Assembly (NCBI RefSeq): GCF_026250525.1
Contig: NZ_CP111062.1
Location: 1 to 64,000, forward strand
Length of the DNA: 64,000 nt
Direction of reading: 5' to 3'
Origin: Chondrinema litorale
Lineage (GTDB): Bacteria > Bacteroidota > Bacteroidia > Cytophagales > Flammeovirgaceae
The position numbers were made by a program, and so were the translations under genes. Positions 19,078-29,142 of this stretch are shown here, one piece after another (the first letter of the stretch is position 1; every line of letters begins with the position of its first letter). The notes under the pieces are model-generated. The model worked only from the letters and a program-made list of their open reading frames with translations. It made no database searches and was not told the origin of the DNA.

Positions 19078-20250
19078 TTGATTGATCAGTGGAAACATAT
19101 TGAGCAAGTTTACTTAAAATCAATACTTTATTTAATTGATTTAAACTTAGATATTAGTAAAAAATTCATAAGAAAAAATAATGACAAACATAAAATTGGA
19201 TTTAATGTATTCCAAATTGTTTCTGATACATATTATAAAGAAAACTTTCATAGTTATTTGATTTATAATCTTTTATCCCAATTATACCATGATGATGGGA
19301 ATAAGTTTTTATTTTCATTTATAGAGTGTATTAATTTGATTTCAAAGTATGAAATCAATCTAGAAGATTTTAAAAACCCTATTGTTGATAGGGAAAAAGA
19401 CCAGATAGATATAAGGATTAGAGATTTTACATCAATGAAGTCAATAATTATCGAAAATAAAATAAATGATGCAATAGATCAACCCAGGCAAATTCCTAGA
19501 TATTATAAGAATGAAAGAAACAACGGTTTTGAAGTAGTGGGTATCGTTTATTTATCGTTAATTGATGGAAAAAAGCCAGATCAATCCGAATGGGAAATTC
19601 ATGAAAAAGAAGAGATCAATGAACTATTGATTTATCTAAATTCTTCAGAATATAATAAGGTAAATCTAATTAAAGATTGGATTGAAAAATGTATTTTGAT
19701 TTCTAATAACATTGATGTCATATCAACATTAAGACAATATAAAGAAATATTAAAACACTTAACATCTAAAGAGATGAATCAGGAGTTCGTAAGTTTATTC
19801 TATGATCAAATATTGGAGAAGGAGAAATACTCTTCGGCTTTATCAATTAGAGATATGTTAGTAGATTTGAATGAGTATAGAGCAATGAAGATAAAAGAGA
19901 AATTTTATTATAAAGGAAGTTTATTTAACAAGATAAGTCATTTCAAATGGGGTGGAGATTATAGAGCAAAATTTGAATCTCCAGATCTGGAGTATATTGA
20001 CTTTTGGATTGATATAGTTTGCATAGATAAACAAACAAAAATTTATCTTCATGAAGATTCTACATTCGATAAATCAAAAGATAAATTAAAAAGCATATTG
20101 CAATATTTTGATAAATTTGATGGGTTTACTCAAATATCTCCAAATGTGTATCTAAGAACTTTTTCATTTCCAGAAGGAGAAAAAGATTTATATGATTTCT
20201 TAGAGTATATTTTTGAAAATTTTAAAAAGCTTTATGAGCTAAAATTTTAA
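19078..20250 (+). CDS. PD-(D/E)XK nuclease superfamily protein
   Basis: 390 residues if the TTG at 19078 is the start; the upstream frame is closed and the next ATG lies far inside the domain. Residues about 110-160 show the nuclease core: acidic VDREKDQIDIRI, then strand IIIENKIND and helix QPRQIPRYYKNE, matching the family of stand-alone PD-(D/E)XK proteins whose signature is D...ENK...Q...Y. The C-terminal half (about 200-390) is unlike anything I know and may recognise a target. Such proteins are frequent in prokaryotic defence islands. It converges on the PLD-helicase gene. Confidence 0.75.
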   Translation: MIDQWKHIEQVYLKSILYLIDLNLDISKKFIRKNNDKHKIGFNVFQIVSDTYYKENFHSYLIYNLLSQLYHDDGNKFLFSFIECINLISKYEINLEDFKNPIVDREKDQIDIRIRDFTSMKSIIIENKINDAIDQPRQIPRYYKNERNNGFEVVGIVYLSLIDGKKPDQSEWEIHEKEEINELLIYLNSSEYNKVNLIKDWIEKCILISNNIDVISTLRQYKEILKHLTSKEMNQEFVSLFYDQILEKEKYSSALSIRDMLVDLNEYRAMKIKEKFYYKGSLFNKISHFKWGGDYRAKFESPDLEYIDFWIDIVCIDKQTKIYLHEDSTFDKSKDKLKSILQYFDKFDGFTQISPNVYLRTFSFPEGEKDLYDFLEYIFENFKKLYELKF

Positions 20251-20387
20251 TATATTACACTTTAGTCTTGATTTTCATAAATTTGATTATAAAAAAGTTC
20301 GCACTTTAATTTAACCAAACTGTCAGATTTCATCGTGACTACTTCATATTATGTTTGTTCTTAAACCCTAGTGATAAGTCAAACAGT

Positions 20388-23231
20388 CTAAATATTTATT
20401 ATATAGTTGTATAACGAATCATTTACAGGTTTATCAAGTAAATATTTGAAAAAAACTACTGGTGAATTAGTGTTTTTCATTGTTCCTTGTTCAACTGATC
20501 CTTCTACAATTGAAACATCACCTAAGTAGTAGAAATCAGTTCCTTCACCATCTTCTTTTTTAACGAAAAGTAAAATTCTTTTTGAATTAATTACATTTTG
20601 AATTTCCTCACTTGATTTCTTCCTATTAGATCTAGATTCCCAAGCAAATAGTGATGAGTTAATGAAATGATCATTATAATTGATATCGCCATCAAGCTCA
20701 TCTTCTTTATGATATGTTACAAAGCATGGAGTTATACTATTTTTTGTTCTATATCCATAAATAGTACTACTAATATCTTTTGGCCAATTTAATAATCTAC
20801 AAACATCTTTTCTGCTATATTTCTGGTATCTAACTAGCCCTTTATTATATAATTTTAATTTAAAATTTGAATCGAATGTAGCAATCGAATAATCAATTGA
20901 ATCAATTAAAAATTTTTTGAAAGTATCATTATCAAGCGCATTTTTTAAACCATCTCCTATAAATATTCTGTTATTATCAGATTTAACACAGTCAAAGGAT
21001 TTCCTTATAAATTCAAAATTTAAATTTATAAATAGAGATTCTATTAATTCTTCATCAATTTTATACCCATAAGTAGAATAAATCTTATCAATAAATGAAT
21101 TTTTACTTATGTCTTCATGTCTTATTAATAAGCTTAATAAGTAACTTTCCTCAACTCTTTTTCCATTGTTAATTTCTAAAGTGAAATACTCCAATAATTT
21201 TGATAATTCCATACTCATTGAACCTTTATATCTATCTTCAATTAAGTCCACAAAATTCAAGTATGATTTTTTGTAAGTTGAATAAAGCCATGGATCTCTT
21301 GATCCAAAATTGATAAAATCCATCATCATAGGAATTTTACCTATTTTATATTTCAGATTATGATAATCTTTTTTCAAATCAGTAAGCTTTTGCATATTTG
21401 CCTTATTGATCGAATCAAATATTCTATCTTTCGATATTGCATCAAAATTAACTGTTGATATTCCTGGTATTAGATTACTGCCACTTGCTAACATTTTTCT
21501 GATAGTGTCTTTATTAAATGATGTATCACCATATAGAGCAATAGGAACAAGGTAGTTATTGTTATAATTTCCAATGAAATCAATGACTGTCAAGTAATCT
21601 TTGTTTTTAGATTTTCTTAATCCTCTACCTAGTTGTTGAACAAAGATAATCGCAGATTGGGTTGGTCTTAGCATAATAATTTGGTTTACACTAGGTATAT
21701 CTATACCTTCATTAAAAATGTCAACCGTAAAAATGTAATCTATTTTATCTTTCCCATTGCTTTCTAACTTCTTAATAGCATCTGTTCTAATTTCTTCTTT
21801 ACTTTCACCAGAAAGATAAATTGATTTAAAACCTACTTCATTAAATTTTTTAGATAATTGTTTTGAAATTTCATTACTAGGACAAAATACAAGTCCTGTT
21901 ATTACGCCTGAATCTGTACCATACAATCTTGATTTTTCTATTATATGTTTAACTCTTTCATCACAAGTTAATTTATTAAAATCTGAGAAATCATCTATTA
22001 ACTCGTCATTAATAGTTATATCACTCACGCCATAATAATGAAAAGGAGAGAGCATGTCTTCTGAGAGAGCTCTATTAAGCCTGATTTCATAGGCAATATT
22101 GTAATCAAATAATTTAAAAATGTCTGCACCATCTGTTCGTTCTGGAGTAGCAGTCATTCCAAGTAAAAATTTTGGTGAGAAATAATTTAATATCTTTTTA
22201 TATGAATCTGCACCTGCTCTATGTGATTCATCAATCACTATATAATCAAAATGGTTCTTACAAAATAATTTCAAATTTTCTTCTTTAGAAACTGTTTGAA
22301 TAGTAGAAAACAAATAATCTGCATCCTTTTCTTTTGTATCTCCTGAAAACACCCCCATACTTATTTGATTATCAATTAAATTCCGAAATGTTTCCATAGC
22401 TTTTTCAGCAATGATTCTCCTATGAACAACAAATAAAAATTTCCCAGGTTTGAATTTTTGGACATCAAATGCAGAGAGATATGTTTTGCCTGTTCCTGTA
22501 GCAGAAATTAGTAAAGCCTTCCGACATCCGTTTGCTCTAAGATTTTTTAAATTATTAAGTGCATCTTTTTGCATTTGATTTGGCTCAACTTTCGTTTTTT
22601 GAAAAACTGATGATAAGTTAACCCTCTCTGCAATAGCTGTAGCAGTATTCCAAATTATTGAATATCTATCAATAAAAGCATCTGTTACAAGAATAGCAGA
22701 TTCATATTCTTTAGTAAACTCATTAATAACTTGATCATATATTAATTCATTTTCTCTAGCTGAAATTTTTAAATTCCATTCTTTGTTTAAACATAAAGCG
22801 TTTTGAGTTAAGTTACTACTACCTATAATGATGTTATTAATTTTCCCATGTTTAAAAAGATATCCTTTAGAGTGAAAAGAATCATTTATAGCAATTTTTA
22901 ATTCAATGTTTTTGAACTTACGAAGTCTTTTTAAAGCCTCAGGTTGAGTAAAATTTAAATATTGGGAAGTTAATATTTTCCCTCTTATATTTTTTTTTTC
23001 TAATTCAATTAAAGTATTCATTAATGTTGCTATACCACTTGTGGTAACAAATGCCACAGAAATCCAAAACTCATTACAAGATTCTAATTCACTAATAAGA
23101 TTAGTTAAGAATTTTTTCCCATTAGAGGTATCATTTACCAATAATTCAGGCTGATAATTAGTTTGAGAATTATTTTTTTTATTTACTAAACCTGATTTAA
23201 CACTTTCGTTATGGATTTCTGATTTATTCAT
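20388..23231 (-). CDS. PLD-domain / superfamily 2 helicase fusion (DUF3427-type)
   Basis: 947 residues. The N-terminus is a phospholipase-D-type nuclease domain with one HxK motif (H120, K122 in SFHSKGYLF, then IIIGSSNLT, N140). A DEAD-like helicase follows: Walker A LISATGTGKTYLS (K249), DESH box (334-337), TATPERTDG, and motif VI QQLGRGLRK. The C-terminal third fits the DUF3427 architecture, ending in a region that reads YGYRTKNS and FFKYLLDKPVND. Proteins of this layout are recurrent in defence islands, where the PLD domain is thought to cut DNA. It lies 5 bp after the Nudix gene and 500 bp before the next gene on its strand, so it closes the leftward operon. Confidence 0.88.
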   Translation of the reverse strand: MNKSEIHNESVKSGLVNKKNNSQTNYQPELLVNDTSNGKKFLTNLISELESCNEFWISVAFVTTSGIATLMNTLIELEKKNIRGKILTSQYLNFTQPEALKRLRKFKNIELKIAINDSFHSKGYLFKHGKINNIIIGSSNLTQNALCLNKEWNLKISARENELIYDQVINEFTKEYESAILVTDAFIDRYSIIWNTATAIAERVNLSSVFQKTKVEPNQMQKDALNNLKNLRANGCRKALLISATGTGKTYLSAFDVQKFKPGKFLFVVHRRIIAEKAMETFRNLIDNQISMGVFSGDTKEKDADYLFSTIQTVSKEENLKLFCKNHFDYIVIDESHRAGADSYKKILNYFSPKFLLGMTATPERTDGADIFKLFDYNIAYEIRLNRALSEDMLSPFHYYGVSDITINDELIDDFSDFNKLTCDERVKHIIEKSRLYGTDSGVITGLVFCPSNEISKQLSKKFNEVGFKSIYLSGESKEEIRTDAIKKLESNGKDKIDYIFTVDIFNEGIDIPSVNQIIMLRPTQSAIIFVQQLGRGLRKSKNKDYLTVIDFIGNYNNNYLVPIALYGDTSFNKDTIRKMLASGSNLIPGISTVNFDAISKDRIFDSINKANMQKLTDLKKDYHNLKYKIGKIPMMMDFINFGSRDPWLYSTYKKSYLNFVDLIEDRYKGSMSMELSKLLEYFTLEINNGKRVEESYLLSLLIRHEDISKNSFIDKIYSTYGYKIDEELIESLFINLNFEFIRKSFDCVKSDNNRIFIGDGLKNALDNDTFKKFLIDSIDYSIATFDSNFKLKLYNKGLVRYQKYSRKDVCRLLNWPKDISSTIYGYRTKNSITPCFVTYHKEDELDGDINYNDHFINSSLFAWESRSNRKKSSEEIQNVINSKRILLFVKKEDGEGTDFYYLGDVSIVEGSVEQGTMKNTNSPVVFFKYLLDKPVNDSLYNYIINI

Positions 23232-23236
23232 TTATC

Positions 23237-23626
23237 TTATTTTATAAGTTTATTAACTATTGGTATGTCTGCTGCTGCCCAATCTAATTGCGTTAATTCA
23301 TTTTTTGAGAGCCATTTAAAAGAAATGTGTTCAGATAGTGTTAGAAGCTTTGTCTCAGAACTACAAATGAATGAATACATGGTTAAGTGAAAATCTGGAT
23401 ACTGATGAGTTACAGTAAAAAATGGTTTTTCAACCAATATTTTCATCTGAAGCTCTTCATATATTTCTCTAATCACAGTTTCCTCAGGTAGTTCATTTTT
23501 TTCAATTTTTCCACCAGGAAACTCAAATTTTTTTGATATATAATCTAATTTACTTTCACCTCTTTGAACACAGAGTATTTTATCATCGTGAAATATAATT
23601 GCTGCCGATACTTTAATTTTTTTCAT
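23237..23626 (-). CDS. Nudix (deoxy)nucleoside triphosphate pyrophosphohydrolase
   Basis: 129 residues. The Nudix box is complete: G39, E45, then R53-E54-I-Y-E57-E58 (FPGGKIEKNELPEETVIREI, followed by YEELQ). The start KIKVSAAIIFHDDKILCVQR resembles MutT/CTP pyrophosphohydrolase proteins. It likely hydrolyses a nucleoside triphosphate to the monophosphate plus pyrophosphate. The stop is 5 bp from the PLD-helicase start, so translation is coupled. This tight pairing makes a nucleotide-signal or nucleotide-depletion role in defence worth considering, but a housekeeping MutT-like role cannot be excluded by sequence. Confidence 0.9.
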   Translation of the reverse strand: MKKIKVSAAIIFHDDKILCVQRGESKLDYISKKFEFPGGKIEKNELPEETVIREIYEELQMKILVEKPFFTVTHQYPDFHLTMYSFICSSETKLLTLSEHISFKWLSKNELTQLDWAAADIPIVNKLIK

Positions 23627-23724
23627 ATTTTAAGTTAGTACGCACTTATTTAAGTAATACAATAAACCCCAATTGTTTGAGTGATTAAAGACTACAAAAT
23701 TATATCCCTATTTGCAAAGATCTT

Positions 23725-26700
23725 CTATCTTAAATATTTTAGAATACTTTCTAAAATGTCTGTACCAAGCTTTAAGAAATCAGTTGCTTCTTGCTTACTT
23801 ATTTGACTAATATGTGCTGCTTTATTTCTATAGTCATTTGTTAGTGAATTTAATTGTGTTTTTAATTCATTAGATAGAAATTGATCACTTGCAATGGATA
23901 CAATATGCCCTCTAAATTCTTGTAATAAATTAGATGATGAAATAGTATTACCATTTGGATTTATGATATATCCAAATATGAATGCCATTGTACCTAATGT
24001 GAATTTTTCTGACCTCTTTTTCAAAGATTTAGCAAAAACACCTGATTTACTGTTTTCAAACTCGTTTTTAAGGAATAGGGGATCATTACTGGTTAATATA
24101 TCTAACTTTGGATAAAAAGACACAAAAAACTTCCTTAATAGCTCATTTTCAATAGCTCTAGAAAATTGTAATACAAATGGAGAGTAGTCATCCATATTAT
24201 TTCTATCAAATTTTTCTTTGATAAAATATGCTGACGCTAAAAACATTTTAGAGTTATCTTCTAATAATTCATAATTACTTATGTTACTTTCAACTTTTGA
24301 ATAAAAAGCTTGAAGATTAGTTGTTTTTGAGTTGTCATCTAAGACTTTATAAATACTTTCAATACGCTCATCAGTCTTAATAGAAGATTGTTTAATCTCC
24401 TTAAATTGGTTAGACAATTCAGAAAAGTATGACTCTACTGTATTACGAAGTTGAAACACTACATTTGTTAATTCTTTTATATCGTTAATAGTGCTTTCTT
24501 TGGAATCAACTTCAAATACTTCTTCTATTATTTTAGCAATTTCTTTTGCAGAAACTCCTCCATTTGCATCATCTTTTGTGATAATTAGCGTACCATTTTC
24601 ACCACCACCTTTGTCAAAAGGAAGTATATTTTTCGATTTATACCATGCTAATTTTTCTTCCCAATTTTTATAGTACTCAGAATCATTCAACATACCTAAA
24701 TGTTCCCAATAATAGTCAATCCCCATATCATCATCTATGATATAAAAATCAGGTCTTTTTGTTTGCCCATCAATTTCTAGTTTAAACTCATATTCAGGTT
24801 CTAAACCATTTTTAAGGAGTAATTCATAAATGATCACTTCTGATTTAGAGCGTAAAAACTTTCCATCTGAAGCACAGTGAATTAGATTTTTCTCAAATAA
24901 TACTTCTTCATATCTTGTAATATTTGGCTTATAAAACAGATTTGTAATTCTCTGTAAGTTTGCAGACCTACTATCATTTATATAATTAAATAACATTTGA
25001 GGATTACCCTGATATAACAGAATAACTTTATTAACCTGTCTAGATAAGGCAGTGTATAATAATTCCCTAGATAATAGAACACAAGGTTCTGGAATAACTA
25101 ATATAACTGTATTAAATTGACTCCCTTGTGCTTTATGAATAGTTAATGCATATGCCAGTTCTAAATAACTCCCTTTTTCATCATCAAAATCTTTTGAAGT
25201 AAACTGATATTTATAACCTACTTGCGAAGAAAACTCAACTTCTAATTGATAAGGTTTAGACCCATTTTTCCAATTAGTGCGACCAACTGAAATTCCTATT
25301 TCTCCATTTGCAATATAGTTAATACCTGTATCAGGATAAGTGCCTTTTGATCTAGAGTGATTTTGCATATTTATAACTTTATCACCATAAATTATCTTTT
25401 CTAGACCTAATGGCTTAGGTGTCTTACTTCCTCTATAGGACCAATCTAAAGCATCCTTTTTTAATTTTTGATGTATTCCTCTATTAAGTTGGTTAGTGCC
25501 GAAAACTTTAGATTTGACTGGACTCAATAATTGCCAATCTTCAATTTTTTTAACAGCTTCATTCCAATTAAAGAAACCAGCGTCATTAGCACCAATTGAT
25601 TTGTTAAAAGATTTTTCATCTTTCACATCCAATTCACTTTCTAAAACTTTATACAAAACATCATCAAAGTTAGATTCATTATCCCAACTATATATTTTGA
25701 TGTTTTCACTTTCACCTTTAATGACTTGTTCAAAAATCTCATCAGCATTGTTTTCTTGAGTATTTCCTCCAAATAAATTGGCGAAATCTGTATCAAGTCT
25801 TTTCTTATTATCTTTTTTTACTTGTCGTGCTGAAGTAGTTAATTCAATATAAGAATTATCAATTTTTGGAAACCTGCTTTCTATTCCTTCTGGTTTGATA
25901 AAATTAATTATATCAACAAACGGTCTGCCAGCACCAATTGGTGGAAGCTGTCTATAATCTCCCACAAGTATAAGTCTTTCTACCCGTTTTAAATGCTGTA
26001 AAGTTGCAGCTAGCATTTCCTCAGTCAGCATAGAACACTCATCTATAATGACTGTTTTATAACCCATTTCTTTCTCCGCATCATTTAAATGAAATGATTG
26101 GGTAGAACCTTTAAATCTGCCTGATTTAAATAAAAAGCTAGCGATAGTTTTTGCAGTTACACCAAATTTTTTAGCCTTTTCTTCCATTCTAACACGAGCT
26201 TTTCCTGTTGGAGCTAAAAAAAGAACATTACCTTGTTTTATTTGAGGAATAGAGGCTAAAGCTGATAATAAAGTTGTTTTTCCTGAACCTGCCTGCCCAA
26301 TTAATACAGAAAACCTTGCATTAGCCATCACTTCTAATGCCTTTGTTTTTTCTTCTTTAGCTTTTAAATCTTCATCAGTATTCTTAAATTCAATTTCACT
26401 CAGATACTTTCCCCAATCTTCTTGTAAATTATGCTTTTTAGCATTTATCCTTTTTGTAATTATTGAATTTATGAGTTCTGCTGTATCATTGAACCTTGAT
26501 AATTGATATGCTTTCTTATTATCTGCTGTAAAATGAGTTACTATACTTTTATCGAATACAGAAGCAGCTAAATTGAAATAGTCTGAGTTTAAATTACATT
26601 CTGGCTCTATTGGTAAATTAGCAATGTTTTTTACTAATTCTTCTTCTGGGAATAATGTATGACCATTATTAGCTTGGAATTCCAACTGCATAACAGTTAA

Positions 26701-28206
26701 TGCTTTTATTCTTTCCTTACTTAAGTTAGAAAACTGTTTCGTTTGGAAAGGTTTGAGCTTTTTGGTTGTATTCAGCATTAAGCCAGTGTCAATAACTGAA
26801 TAGTTAATTGGATCACAAGAATGAATAGAGATTTCATATAACAAATAAGGATTTTTTATAAGCTCTTGATCTGTTTTATCTTGGTATTCTTTTTTCCTTT
26901 TATTGATATCAAAAATTATTTTAACTTGAGATTCACTCAAATTAAATCGGCTCAATAACTGTAAAAGAAATAAACGAGATTCATTACTATTTTTATAATA
27001 GTGCCATAATTCAATATTTTCAGGAGAAATGCTATTTTTTAAATCTTCTGGTAATGAGTTTATATCAATAAAAACATTCTCCAAATACTCCCATGGACAA
27101 TCTTCTTTTTCTATATTTTTAAATATATATTGCGCTAAGAAATGAGCTCTTTTTATACCCAAAGCAGCTAAAGATGAGCCAAAACCAGGATAATCTCCTC
27201 GAAGTTTTTTAGTTAGAAATAGTTTTTTACTTAACCAGTCTAAAATATTATCCCAATTACTTCCTATCTCTAATTTTTTAGCCAGTTCAATTTTTTTGAT
27301 TGATTCACGTAAGATATAAATTGCAAAATCGTGAGATACATGTTCTGTAGCATAAGAAAATTCCGCTCTGAACTCATTGGGGATTATAACCGCAATGCTT
27401 TTTGGATCAAAATTAGGATGTGTTTTTTGATATTCAATAGCTTGGTGATATGGGAAAATAAAACCATTCTTAAAATCAGGTCTAATGCTGTGGTTTACCA
27501 TATGCTCCCATGGCATAGATACAAAACCTGTATCATTTGATGTATCAAACGGTTGTGGTGGATTGATTGATAAGATTTCTCCTAATCCTATTAAAACTCT
27601 GTTGTTTTCTTCTACAAAAGGGACTTCTTTAGCATAAAAAAAACTTAGAGATTCATTAGGATTAAGATGTTCAAAAAAACAATCAAATACTGCTTTTTGA
27701 TTTGGGTAATGCTGCACCCAATTCGTTGTAAACTTTAAGGATTCATCACTAGTTTTAGCATATGGCTCTTGCTTTGGGTCAAATTCTAAATTATACTGCT
27801 CTGCAAATTTTTCAGCAAATTCAGGCATTCCCCATCGAAAAGGTACTGCTGGGGCACTATATTTTGGATAAAGAACAGTTGAAGGCAAAAGATGTTTGTA
27901 ATAATCATTATAGCCCTTTGCATATGGATGTTTAACAGTTCTATTAAAGTCAAAATCTGCCATAAACATGGCACTTTCAGATATGCATGGAGGTAATTTA
28001 TTTTCATCTTTAATTTCACAAATCTTTCTACCTGCAAATTCTTTCTCTAAATTATCATTTCTGTTTTCAGCACAATTTTTAAGAACCAAACAAGCATCAT
28101 TATTTTTAGCATTTGTACAAACAGTACCATTCCAAGCATTGTCATGCCATGGTACTCTAATTGATAAATGCTTTTTTATATATCTTGGATTATAATTTAT
28201 TTTCAT
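23725..28206 (-). CDS. RecD-like helicase / PD-(D/E)XK-like nuclease / HEPN fusion
   Basis: 1493 residues. The N-terminal ~600 residues are unassigned; they open with a distinctive block (SIRVPWHDNAWNGTVC) rich in cysteines, and include a helix-hairpin-helix-like PGFGSSLAALGI. Residues about 630-1090 are a RecD-like superfamily 1 helicase: Walker A IGQAGSGKTT (K643), Walker B IIDECSML, GDYRQLPP, and a C-terminal IHKAQGSQF and YTALSRQ. About 1120-1200 is a nuclease-like domain (E in RSKSEVIIYELL, D1153 in RPDF, E1168 in WEHLG). After a coiled-coil segment comes a helical C-terminus with R1460-N-K-A-A-H1465, the RX4H motif of HEPN ribonucleases. It heads the leftward operon with the Nudix and PLD-helicase genes (98-bp gap). 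A defence role is inferred. Confidence 0.8.
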   Translation of the reverse strand: MKINYNPRYIKKHLSIRVPWHDNAWNGTVCTNAKNNDACLVLKNCAENRNDNLEKEFAGRKICEIKDENKLPPCISESAMFMADFDFNRTVKHPYAKGYNDYYKHLLPSTVLYPKYSAPAVPFRWGMPEFAEKFAEQYNLEFDPKQEPYAKTSDESLKFTTNWVQHYPNQKAVFDCFFEHLNPNESLSFFYAKEVPFVEENNRVLIGLGEILSINPPQPFDTSNDTGFVSMPWEHMVNHSIRPDFKNGFIFPYHQAIEYQKTHPNFDPKSIAVIIPNEFRAEFSYATEHVSHDFAIYILRESIKKIELAKKLEIGSNWDNILDWLSKKLFLTKKLRGDYPGFGSSLAALGIKRAHFLAQYIFKNIEKEDCPWEYLENVFIDINSLPEDLKNSISPENIELWHYYKNSNESRLFLLQLLSRFNLSESQVKIIFDINKRKKEYQDKTDQELIKNPYLLYEISIHSCDPINYSVIDTGLMLNTTKKLKPFQTKQFSNLSKERIKALTVMQLEFQANNGHTLFPEEELVKNIANLPIEPECNLNSDYFNLAASVFDKSIVTHFTADNKKAYQLSRFNDTAELINSIITKRINAKKHNLQEDWGKYLSEIEFKNTDEDLKAKEEKTKALEVMANARFSVLIGQAGSGKTTLLSALASIPQIKQGNVLFLAPTGKARVRMEEKAKKFGVTAKTIASFLFKSGRFKGSTQSFHLNDAEKEMGYKTVIIDECSMLTEEMLAATLQHLKRVERLILVGDYRQLPPIGAGRPFVDIINFIKPEGIESRFPKIDNSYIELTTSARQVKKDNKKRLDTDFANLFGGNTQENNADEIFEQVIKGESENIKIYSWDNESNFDDVLYKVLESELDVKDEKSFNKSIGANDAGFFNWNEAVKKIEDWQLLSPVKSKVFGTNQLNRGIHQKLKKDALDWSYRGSKTPKPLGLEKIIYGDKVINMQNHSRSKGTYPDTGINYIANGEIGISVGRTNWKNGSKPYQLEVEFSSQVGYKYQFTSKDFDDEKGSYLELAYALTIHKAQGSQFNTVILVIPEPCVLLSRELLYTALSRQVNKVILLYQGNPQMLFNYINDSRSANLQRITNLFYKPNITRYEEVLFEKNLIHCASDGKFLRSKSEVIIYELLLKNGLEPEYEFKLEIDGQTKRPDFYIIDDDMGIDYYWEHLGMLNDSEYYKNWEEKLAWYKSKNILPFDKGGGENGTLIITKDDANGGVSAKEIAKIIEEVFEVDSKESTINDIKELTNVVFQLRNTVESYFSELSNQFKEIKQSSIKTDERIESIYKVLDDNSKTTNLQAFYSKVESNISNYELLEDNSKMFLASAYFIKEKFDRNNMDDYSPFVLQFSRAIENELLRKFFVSFYPKLDILTSNDPLFLKNEFENSKSGVFAKSLKKRSEKFTLGTMAFIFGYIINPNGNTISSSNLLQEFRGHIVSIASDQFLSNELKTQLNSLTNDYRNKAAHISQISKQEATDFLKLGTDILESILKYLR

Positions 28207-29142
28207 GATTGTTGCCTTTTAAAAATTCTATCATTTCATAAGAAATACATTATTTAAATTGTTAATACAAGATCATACAAATGATATTAATTAAAACAAA
28301 TACATATATGAGCCGAGTAACTATGATTAATTTCCCTCTATAAAAATGAGAATTTACGTCAATTAAAGATTATTTGAAATATGAGTTTCCGTACTCAAAA
28401 GTTGAATTATTTTTAAAGTTAAGTTTATAGTTAGATGCTTAATTTTTCACCAAATTCATCTATAATGATAGTGACATTTGTTTATAAATATTTTGATCAC
28501 TTTAGTTGTTTTATTCTTAATATCAATGCTTTTTATTTACCAACATTGTTTAATTACCAGCATTTATCTATAAAATCTTTACAGAAAACTATTTCATAAT
28601 CTTTTATAAATTGTATATACATCACCACAGCAAAATTCGTGATTTGTTAATGATATATTTACTTAATCAATTAAATGTTTTTAATGCCGATAGATGAAGA
28701 GTTGTAATCGATTATCCAATTAACTTGACAAAGAGTTCACAAAAGAATTTTATCGTAACTTGCTATTGCAGTGTATAGTATCTAAAGTTCTTGTTTTAAT
28801 TTAAAAATAAAGGAAAGACAAAGTCTATAGCTAAAGGTACAAATAGAAAAATTAACGAGTTACAACTTTCTAAAACAAATTTCACTGCCGAAAAAATGAC
28901 TTTAAACAGCTTCTAAGTTTAGATATCAAAATATAATAGACAAAAACCCATTTTAGATGTTAGATAGGTTTCTAGTAATATCAACAGTTATATAAGCTAC
29001 ACTTATCTTTACTTTCAGCTATAAAATTTTAATTATCTTTTTGTGGTATACAATATTAAATATTCTTACTCATTTTTAGTTTATTAATTAAGTTACTGTA
29101 TCAAAAGAAAACCATTTAAGAAATCTTTGAATTAATATAAAT
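28207..29142. other. Long non-coding AT-rich stretch between divergent defence-like units
   Basis: 936 bases without a supported gene, between the divergent RecD-fusion and GTPase genes. It must carry both promoters. All frames are broken, and I found no tRNA, clear hairpin with T-tract, or recognisable gene remnant. Confidence 0.5.

Noticed and set aside
28207..29142. Possible hidden gene or tRNA in the long gap
   Set aside because: No frame longer than a few dozen codons, no cloverleaf pattern and no protein similarity could be seen.
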